The notes under the pieces: model-generated | What the model saw: the letters and a program-made list of their open reading frames with translations, nothing else | Told to the model about the DNA's origin: nothing | The model's database searches: none | Assembly (NCBI GenBank): GCA_904398645.1 | Contig: CAJFPH010000084.1 | Location: 1 to 27,545 of the forward strand | DNA: 27,545 bases | Reading direction: 5' to 3' | DNA from: Allobutyricicoccus pentlandensis | Lineage (GTDB): Bacteria > Bacillota > Clostridia > Oscillospirales > QAMX01 | Made by a program: the position numbers and the translations under genes | In this document: positions 21,621-27,545 of the stretch, in pieces | Numbering within the stretch: the first letter of the stretch is position 1 | How the letters are laid out: the number at the start of each line of letters is the position of its first letter

Positions 21621-22976
21621 TTACAAAAGAGCCAGGAGAACAAAATTCAGGACAAACAGTGCAGTGCAGGCCCACAGAATCGGGTGAATTTCCTTTGCCT
21701 TGCCTTTGAAGATCTTGATGATGCAGTAGAAAATAAATCCTGCGGCAATACCGTAAGAGATACTGTAACAAAGCGCCATAAAGATGCCGGCAAAGAAAGC
21801 AGGCACCGCCTCATTGAAGTCGCTCCAGTCGATATCCTTGAAAGAAGACATCATCATAATACCAACCGCTACGAGGGCCGGAGCAGTAGCCGCAAATGGA
21901 ACAGCGCTTACAAAAGATGCCAGGAATGCAGACAGTGCAAAGCAAATTGCAACGACCACAGAGGTCAGACCGGTACGGCCGCCAACGCCGATACCGGCGG
22001 CGCTTTCCACGAAAGTCGTCGTATTGGAAGTACCGAACAGAGAACCGATAGACGTAGCGGTCGCATCGGCAAACAGCGCTTTGTCAAGCTTGGAGTGGAA
22101 TCCGGAACTGCTTTCCATCTTCTTTTCGTCTTCCGCGCTGAAGATACCGCTGCGGCGTCCGGTGCCGATAAAAGTTCCAATTGTATCAAAGGTGTCCGAA
22201 ATGCTGAAGGAGAAAATGGTTATGAGCACAAGCGGCAATTTGGATACATCGCTAAATAAACTGCCGATGCCGCCCTCTTTAAAGATTGCGAGGAATGTGG
22301 TGGGAAGTGCCTGGCATGCCTCCGTAAAACTGGTGGTTTCCTGCGGGGAAGTCACACCGAACGGAATGCCTATCAGCGTCGTAACAATGATGGAGATTAA
22401 AATGGCGCCTTTCACCTTCAAAGCCAACAGAACAATCGTTAAAGCTAAGCCAATCAGGAAAACCCAGAACTGCGGCTCGCTTAACGTGGACAGCGCGGGC
22501 ACGCCGCCTCCAAAATTAATAATGCCGACATTTAAAAGGCCGATATAGGCAACGAATATACCAATACCGCCGCCAATTGCGTTTTGCAGACTCAGAGGGA
22601 TCGACTTAATAATGTACTTGCGGACTTTCGTTACGGTAATCAGGATATTTAAGATACCGCAGATAAACACCATGGAAAGTGCCTGCTGCCAGGTAAAACC
22701 AAGCGTAAAGCATACCGTATAAACGAAAAACGCATTCAAACCCATACCGGGAGCCTGCGCATAGGGAACGTTTGCAACCAGTCCCATTACCAGAGTGCCG
22801 ATAATGGAAGCAATAATGGTGGCAAGGAACACCGCGCCCCATTCCATTCCGGACTGCGCCAGGATTCCGGGGTTCACGACGATGATGTACGACATCGCGA
22901 AAAACGTCGTCAATCCCGCAATGATTTCTGTCGAAACCTTGGTGCCGTTTTCTTTCAGATGAAAAAACTTGTCCAT
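21621..22976 (-). CDS. Purine nucleobase permease, AzgA/PbuG-type
   Basis: 451 residues with about 13 hydrophobic segments. It opens with the hallmark STEIIAGLTTFFAMSYIIVV and carries DTFDTIGTFIGTGRR and GTSNTTTFVESAAGIGVGG, the conserved loops of the AzgA-like branch. Bacterial members take up adenine, guanine or hypoxanthine with protons. AAGGAGAA precedes the ATG. Its promoter is at 23031-23059. No purine riboswitch is visible in the 55-base leader, unlike many Firmicute pbuG genes. Downstream lies the UraA-like gene, so purine and pyrimidine salvage uptake are side by side. Confidence 0.92.
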   Translation of the reverse strand: MDKFFHLKENGTKVSTEIIAGLTTFFAMSYIIVVNPGILAQSGMEWGAVFLATIIASIIGTLVMGLVANVPYAQAPGMGLNAFFVYTVCFTLGFTWQQALSMVFICGILNILITVTKVRKYIIKSIPLSLQNAIGGGIGIFVAYIGLLNVGIINFGGGVPALSTLSEPQFWVFLIGLALTIVLLALKVKGAILISIIVTTLIGIPFGVTSPQETTSFTEACQALPTTFLAIFKEGGIGSLFSDVSKLPLVLITIFSFSISDTFDTIGTFIGTGRRSGIFSAEDEKKMESSSGFHSKLDKALFADATATSIGSLFGTSNTTTFVESAAGIGVGGRTGLTSVVVAICFALSAFLASFVSAVPFAATAPALVAVGIMMMSSFKDIDWSDFNEAVPAFFAGIFMALCYSISYGIAAGFIFYCIIKIFKGKAKEIHPILWACTALFVLNFVLLALL

Positions 22977-23030
22977 ATCACACTTCTCCTTTTTAATACT
23001 TTGAAAACGCCAATTTCTTCATCGCCATTT

Positions 23031-23059
23031 ATCATACCATACTTCTTCTGAAATTTCAC
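23031..23059 (-). promoter_or_regulatory. Promoter of the purine permease gene
   Basis: On the minus strand GTGAAA (23059-23054), a 17-bp spacer and TATGAT (23036-23031). Further upstream, CATAA is repeated at 23111, 23122 and 23132, in helical phase. Confidence 0.55.
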
Positions 23060-23215
23060 TACCTTTTTTGCAGAATTGTGAAAATTTTTTAAAGAAAAAG
23101 ACGAAAGCGCCATAATGTGTTCATAAATTGTCATAAAGAGAAAAAATATGCATTTTCATCCGATTGTTGCGCAAAAAAGTACGTCCTTTCGTGGGCTTAC
23201 CGTAAGCTTACAAAC

Positions 23216-23249
23216 AAACGGAGCCTCCTTATAAAGGAGGCTCCGTTTT
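23216..23249 (-). terminator. Terminator after hsdR
   Basis: AAACGGAGCCTCCTT and its exact complement, 15 bp with a 3-base loop. TTTGTTTG follows on the minus strand. The 100 bases between it and the hsdR stop hold no gene that I can see. Confidence 0.8.
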
Positions 23250-23351
23250 CGTAAGGCTGCTCCATAGAGCGGATCTGAAACCGGATATGTATTCCTATGA
23301 AAGCTCGCGGCGCCATTGAGATGGGAATTTAAAAATACGCTTTCACTACAA

Positions 23352-26300
23352 TCAACGGTTTTCCTCGAAATTTTCAATTTGCTCCATGACCTTGCGGAAA
23401 ACTTCCGGACTGTACCGCGGCGGATATCCGTTTTTAACCAGGCACACTTTGATGTCAAATTTGAGCTGGTCGCGTATAATTTGATTATTGAGCCAATCCG
23501 CAAACGTAGATTTTGTATCAATAATTTCCTTTATCTTTTTGGCCAGAGCTTTACATCTATCGTTGATAGCAATGCCGTCAACCACTTTATCTGTGCCGTA
23601 TGCAAAGTCATACTGATCGCGCAGTGCCATTAAAATATCATAAAATGCCTTTTCCTCAAATGCGAGTCCGACCCTGCGGAAACTATCACGGTCAGCCTTC
23701 ATCTCCTGCAGAATCTGTATAGCCTGAGCGGTTGCATTTCTAATAATCTCCTCAGAAGTCTGTTCTTGCGCCGTTCCTGCTTCTTCCGCGGCAAGGCTCT
23801 TACGTCTTTCATGATACTCTTTGATCGTATCTTCCAGCATTTCTTGAAACTTTCTTGCAGCCGTCTGGTTCGTTTTGCTATATTCCAAAATTTGTTTACG
23901 GAGCATTTTCACCAGGAGTTCCAACCTGGATGCCGGCATTTTTATATCCGATAACGTCTCAAAGTATTCCGGACTAAAAACATCTTCTTCCTCTTCGCTG
24001 TCAAGAACGCTTTCGACCTTATTGTATTTTAGCGCTTCCTCAACCATCCCCGCAACGCGACGATTCATGGTATCGGTATCCACTTCACTGGTCCCGCTCA
24101 TTTTACGGACGAAGCCTGCGATCGCCATGAAACACTGGGCAAGCGCGGACTCCTCTTCGCCAAGTTCACCGGATGGCTGGCAAATATCGTAAGCCGCCCG
24201 CATTCTTTTTACGGTCTTCAGGAAATATGTCCTGAATGACACGCTGCGAATGGTTTTCCCGCCATTGCTTTCCGTTTGCAGTTCCTGTGCTGAGACAAAA
24301 ACATATTCAGCCGCCTTGGCCAGAAGCCTATACCGTTCGGTCGGATCTCCGGCAGGATCGAGGAAGGGCTTTAAATCATAACCGGCAAAGAGATTTTTCA
24401 AAATCGAAAGTTCTTCTCTGAAAATGTGAGCGGCCTGTTCCACATCGTCAACCGAAGGCGCAACGGAATTGTCCCCGCCATAGATTTTTATGGCTTCTCG
24501 CATATTCTCTCGAATGCCGATATAATCAACAATTAATCCATAGTCCTTCCCCGGATACTTTCTATTAACACGGCTAATTGTCTGAATTAACATGTGTTTT
24601 TTCAACGGCTTATCATTGTACATATAGGTAAGTGTGGGAACGTCAAAGCCGGTTATCCACATATCCACAACGATTGCTATATGAAGGTTCGACTTTTCCT
24701 GTTTGAATGCAGCGTCAAGATCATCAGACCGTTTGTCATTTTTCACGCCGCCGAGATAATGATACATCTCCGGTTTATCGTTGCTCTGGACGCTTGCCAC
24801 CATCGCCATAAAAGGCATTGGCTTCAATCCACGCAATTCTTCCTCGGAAACCGTAACGCCATCAGGCGCTTTCTTTTCTTCGAACCACTCTGGATACTTT
24901 TCCTGAAATATCTTCAACAAATTATAAGCAATCGGTCTCGTGGAACATACGACCATTGCCTTCTGTACTCTCTCCGGGTCATTGGCGCACGAAGCAACAT
25001 AGTGATCATGAATGTCGACAGCAAGTCGTTCTAAGCGCGAAGGCTCGCCCAAAATGACTTCCATTGAGCTCATCGCTCTTTTGCTTGCTTCGACGTCCTC
25101 TTCCGTCGCGCCGTCGTCCGCACACTTTTTATAATAATTCTCAATCTGCCTGGCTTTTTCCTGATCCAGCAGAACCTTTGCAATACGCGGGTGGTACTTA
25201 ATCGATACCGTGAGTCCGTCGGCAACCGCCTGATCCATCGTGTACCGGTCAATTTCATCCCCGAAGGTCTGATAGGTTTCGGCAATCGGGGTGCCGGTGA
25301 ATCCGACAAACGTTGCCTGCGGGAAAGCTTCTTTCAAAACTTTTGCATATGGCTTAGAAAGCATAGCTTTCATATTCTCATCCGCGTCCTTGCTAAACTG
25401 AATCTTTCTGGAATGTTCAATCTGCGTTCTATGCGCTTCGTCCGAAAAGCAGATGATATTTGCGCGGTTATTGATCAGCCCGATTTTGTCATCTGCCCTG
25501 TCGCAAAATTTTTGAATGGTGCATATATAAAAGCCTCCGCTTTCACGCACGCCAAGTTCTTCTCGCAGTACTTTTCGATTTGGAACAATACGGACTTCAC
25601 CGAGATTCAGGAATTCTTTACTTCTTGTAAAGAGCCTTGCACCCTGCTTTTGCAGCTCGTCTCGATCAACAATCATAACGATTGTAGGCGAACCGATTGC
25701 CGGTACATCCGTACAGCGCAAGGCAAGCTGACGGGCCAGAAACGCCATGGTATAGGTTTTTCCGCACCCCGTTGCTCCAAAATAAGTGCCGCCTTTTCCG
25801 TTTCTCTGAATTACAGATTTTACAATACTCTGCTTTAGAAGGCGCGCAGCGAAAAACTGGGGATAGCGACACACAATTTCATATTCATCGCCGTCGTACT
25901 CGCTGTCCTGAAAATAAATATAATCGCGAAAAATTTCAAGAAATCTCTGCGGGCTGTACACACCGCTTATCATCGTTTGCACTTCATCAAAAGGAAATAC
26001 GGAAATTTTGTCTCCATCGTTCACGCGGCGCCACGCATAAAAGTGTTCATAAGGAGTGCGGACTGTGCCGAGTCTCGTTTTTACGCCGTCGGAAATACAA
26101 GCCAGCGGACAATAATGCAGCAGGTGCGGAATATCGCGCCAATAGCGAATGTTGATCTGCTCCCATGCGTCATAAACCGTCGCTTTCTCGTCCGCCGGAT
26201 TTTTCAGTTCAATCACACACAACGGCATTCCATTGACAAAGAGAAGCACATCCGGCCGGCGGCTTTCCGTTTGCCCATTATTGGTATATTCAACAGAAAA

Positions 26301-26681
26301 CTGGTTGACCACACGGAAAATATTACGCTCCGGCTTTTCAAAATCAATCAGCGCCACCATTCTGGCAAGACCGGTTTTCGGCGTAAACTGAACTCCACTT
26401 ACCATCCATCCGTACACCTTATGCAGCGTAGCAAAATCGCTTTCCGCACCTGCCAGACGAACCATATCCATTATCTGACGGACTTCATCAGCAGTCAGAT
26501 CCGGATTTGTCTTGCTTAGAAACTGTTCCAGATCATCCACATACAGGACCTCTCTATGTGAACCGCGCGGAATACTGCTTCCGGAAAGATACTGCCAGCC
26601 TTCCTTCTCCAAAAGCGAGAGAAAGGTATATTCAAATTCCCACTCGCAATAGCGACCATTATAATTCTGTAATTTTGCCAT
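23352..26681 (-). CDS. hsdR: Type I restriction enzyme R subunit
   Basis: About 1109 residues from MAKLQNYNGRY. Order: an N-terminal nuclease with RPD (Asp144) and VIELK (Glu158, Lys160), the PD-(D/E)xK site; then the SF2 translocase with Walker A GATGCGKT (302-309), the DEAH box in FSDEAHRTQ and later QTISRVNRKYPGK (motif VI, TISRVNR); then a long helical C-terminal part that docks on the methylase. It pulls in and cuts unmodified DNA after target recognition by HsdS. Two starts are possible; 26681 is preferred (AAGGA and GGAGG close upstream), while 26699 has no ribosome site. It overlaps the end of hsdS by 23 bases. All motifs look intact. Confidence 0.93.
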   Translation of the reverse strand: MAKLQNYNGRYCEWEFEYTFLSLLEKEGWQYLSGSSIPRGSHREVLYVDDLEQFLSKTNPDLTADEVRQIMDMVRLAGAESDFATLHKVYGWMVSGVQFTPKTGLARMVALIDFEKPERNIFRVVNQFSVEYTNNGQTESRRPDVLLFVNGMPLCVIELKNPADEKATVYDAWEQINIRYWRDIPHLLHYCPLACISDGVKTRLGTVRTPYEHFYAWRRVNDGDKISVFPFDEVQTMISGVYSPQRFLEIFRDYIYFQDSEYDGDEYEIVCRYPQFFAARLLKQSIVKSVIQRNGKGGTYFGATGCGKTYTMAFLARQLALRCTDVPAIGSPTIVMIVDRDELQKQGARLFTRSKEFLNLGEVRIVPNRKVLREELGVRESGGFYICTIQKFCDRADDKIGLINNRANIICFSDEAHRTQIEHSRKIQFSKDADENMKAMLSKPYAKVLKEAFPQATFVGFTGTPIAETYQTFGDEIDRYTMDQAVADGLTVSIKYHPRIAKVLLDQEKARQIENYYKKCADDGATEEDVEASKRAMSSMEVILGEPSRLERLAVDIHDHYVASCANDPERVQKAMVVCSTRPIAYNLLKIFQEKYPEWFEEKKAPDGVTVSEEELRGLKPMPFMAMVASVQSNDKPEMYHYLGGVKNDKRSDDLDAAFKQEKSNLHIAIVVDMWITGFDVPTLTYMYNDKPLKKHMLIQTISRVNRKYPGKDYGLIVDYIGIRENMREAIKIYGGDNSVAPSVDDVEQAAHIFREELSILKNLFAGYDLKPFLDPAGDPTERYRLLAKAAEYVFVSAQELQTESNGGKTIRSVSFRTYFLKTVKRMRAAYDICQPSGELGEEESALAQCFMAIAGFVRKMSGTSEVDTDTMNRRVAGMVEEALKYNKVESVLDSEEEEDVFSPEYFETLSDIKMPASRLELLVKMLRKQILEYSKTNQTAARKFQEMLEDTIKEYHERRKSLAAEEAGTAQEQTSEEIIRNATAQAIQILQEMKADRDSFRRVGLAFEEKAFYDILMALRDQYDFAYGTDKVVDGIAINDRCKALAKKIKEIIDTKSTFADWLNNQIIRDQLKFDIKVCLVKNGYPPRYSPEVFRKVMEQIENFEENR

Positions 26682-27489
26682 CGCTTCCTTGACCTCCATT
26701 TTCGAGTGATCCCCGAATTAAAATCGGGCAGATCTCTTGAATCCGCGCTTTGAGTTGTTCGTTAATCTGCTTTCTCATAACGTACACCGCATATATTTCC
26801 GAGATTGCCTTTTGAACACGGATCTCAGGAATCGGGATTTCAACATTGCACATCTCATTCCAATCAAAGTTCTCTCTTGCCGAACCCCAGGAGTGAAAGC
26901 GTGCATAACGATCAAATCCTCTTCTTGTCAGGAATAACATCAGATATTCCGGAAGCAGGAACTCCCGCTTTGTCCCAAATACGATAGATATCGAAGATAC
27001 CAGGACCGGCTCCTTTGTGTGATTAAAACCCAGCGAGATCCTGTCCATGCGTCTTGACGTGTCGGGAACATAGGCAATCTGGCCCGGCTTAACTACTTTA
27101 TAATTGTCCAGGCTAACCCCATCCATATCCGCTTTCGTTGGAATCATTTCTTTGTTCGTGGTTAACCCTCTAACAGAATCAATCGTAAGCCCCAGGTCGT
27201 TCCGCCGATCGCTCTCGCGCAAATAAGGTCTGATCGTTTCACATGGCAGTTTTCGGCGTAAATCTTCGATATATCCCTCGCAGACGAGCTTTAAATCTTC
27301 CAGTCCCTGCTCATAGCTCTGCTGATTAACGATCATCGCCTTATAGATATCCACATACTTCTGCTGCGTTGGAAGATCGGGGACAAGAATCTCCACATCG
27401 CAGAAGTCGCTCCAAGACATGCCGTCGCGCACGGATGCGTCCGCGTGAAACCAAAAGTATCTATCCCGCTCGTCCGACTTCAGCATCAT
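26659..27489 (-). CDS. hsdS: Type I restriction specificity subunit, C-terminal part, frame broken upstream
   Basis: 276 codons from an ATG with no ribosome site; in truth this is the 3' part of a longer gene. It begins inside the last segment of the first target-recognition domain (SDFCDVEILVPDLPTQQKYV), continues with the central helical spacer (to EGYIEDLRRKL), then the second recognition domain ending FDRYARFHSWGSARENFDW and MCNVEIPIPEI, and the distal helix to QEICPILIRGSL. Just upstream in frame is a stop. The codons before the A8 tract (27498-27545) continue the protein in another frame, and adding one T restores alignment between the two domain ends. So it is a phase-variable or slippage-rescued gene, a pseudogene, or a sequencing error. 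Confidence 0.85.
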   Translation of the reverse strand: MMLKSDERDRYFWFHADASVRDGMSWSDFCDVEILVPDLPTQQKYVDIYKAMIVNQQSYEQGLEDLKLVCEGYIEDLRRKLPCETIRPYLRESDRRNDLGLTIDSVRGLTTNKEMIPTKADMDGVSLDNYKVVKPGQIAYVPDTSRRMDRISLGFNHTKEPVLVSSISIVFGTKREFLLPEYLMLFLTRRGFDRYARFHSWGSARENFDWNEMCNVEIPIPEIRVQKAISEIYAVYVMRKQINEQLKARIQEICPILIRGSLENGGQGSDGKITEL

Positions 27490-27497
27490 AAAAAAAA
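27490..27497. repeat. A8 homopolymer at the hsdS frameshift
   Basis: Eight A on the plus strand (eight T in hsdS). With eight, translation from upstream reads ...GVLDEFFL and stops. With nine, or with six, it runs through into the downstream frame. This is the exact place where the frame changes. Confidence 0.85.
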
Positions 27498-27545
27498 TTC
27501 ATCCAGAACACCGCAATCTTTCTTGAGAGAAAAAATGGTATACGC
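27498..27545 (-). CDS. hsdS: hsdS upstream fragment, runs off the window
   Basis: Sixteen codons reading AYTIFSLKKDCGVLDE, cut by the right edge of the window. They match the second-domain stretch SSISIVFGTKREFLLPE in the same protein, as expected for the two homologous recognition domains of an HsdS. The rest of this domain, the N-terminus and hsdM should lie beyond the edge. Confidence 0.7.

Noticed and set aside
22977..23160. Possible purine riboswitch before the AzgA-like gene
   Set aside because: The leader from the predicted start is about 55 bases and no purine-aptamer core or paired loops could be found upstream.
26659..27489. Treating the 276-codon frame as a complete one-domain HsdS
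   Set aside because: The ATG has no ribosome site, the protein starts in the middle of a recognition domain, and the missing part is found in another frame directly across the A8 tract.

Overview
The window looks like the chromosome of a Clostridia-class Firmicute, probably a gut Oscillospiraceae/Ruminococcaceae-type organism; this is inferred from gene content and signal style, not from a search. Nearly every gene has a strong AGGAGG-like ribosome binding site. Many promoters match the sigma-A consensus with exactly 17-bp spacers. Compact hairpin terminators sit between almost all transcription units. Local base composition is mixed: the ABC operon around 5.6-8.6 kb reads AT-richer than the metabolic genes around it.

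Layout. 0.1-0.6 kb: a single-cupin protein. 0.7-2.4 kb (minus): a PiT phosphate transporter and its DUF47/PhoU-like partner, behind a promoter carrying phased TTAACG/TTAAGT repeats that look like a Pho box. 2.6-4.9 kb (minus): glutamine-dependent asparagine synthase with a stem-loop at the very start of its predicted mRNA, and a small alkyltransferase-like protein whose acceptor cysteine is alanine. 5.0-5.4 kb (minus): a helical ferritin-like protein. 5.6-8.6 kb (plus): a permease-permease-ATPase operon of the FtsX/MacB class, with two perfect dyads at its promoter. 8.6-8.9 kb: a gene-free stretch with its own extended -10 promoter, long-range helices and a hairpin terminator, most likely a structured noncoding RNA, possibly raiA-like. 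9.0-9.3 kb (minus): tRNA-Met, tRNA-Glu and tRNA-Val.

9.5-11.8 kb (plus): a DUF1538 membrane protein built from two internal repeats, translationally coupled to a protein with two tandem P-II-like domains. This is the best candidate here for an undescribed system, a PII-regulated transporter of unknown substrate. 11.9-13.1 kb (minus): a GH10 xylanase without signal peptide. 13.3 kb: a 50-residue conserved-looking small protein. 13.6-15.0 kb: a MATE efflux transporter. 15.1-19.8 kb: a GH43-GH95 operon (minus) diverging from an AraC-type regulator. With the GH10 enzyme it forms an intracellular toolkit for substituted xylo-oligosaccharides.

20.1-23.0 kb (minus): two nucleobase transporters of the NCS2 superfamily, one UraA-like and one AzgA/PbuG-like. 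23.3 kb to the right edge (minus): a type I restriction system, hsdR and the C-terminal part of hsdS. The hsdS frame is broken exactly at a run of eight A (eight T in the coding strand), as expected of a phase-variable switch or a homopolymer error. hsdM and the start of hsdS lie beyond the window.
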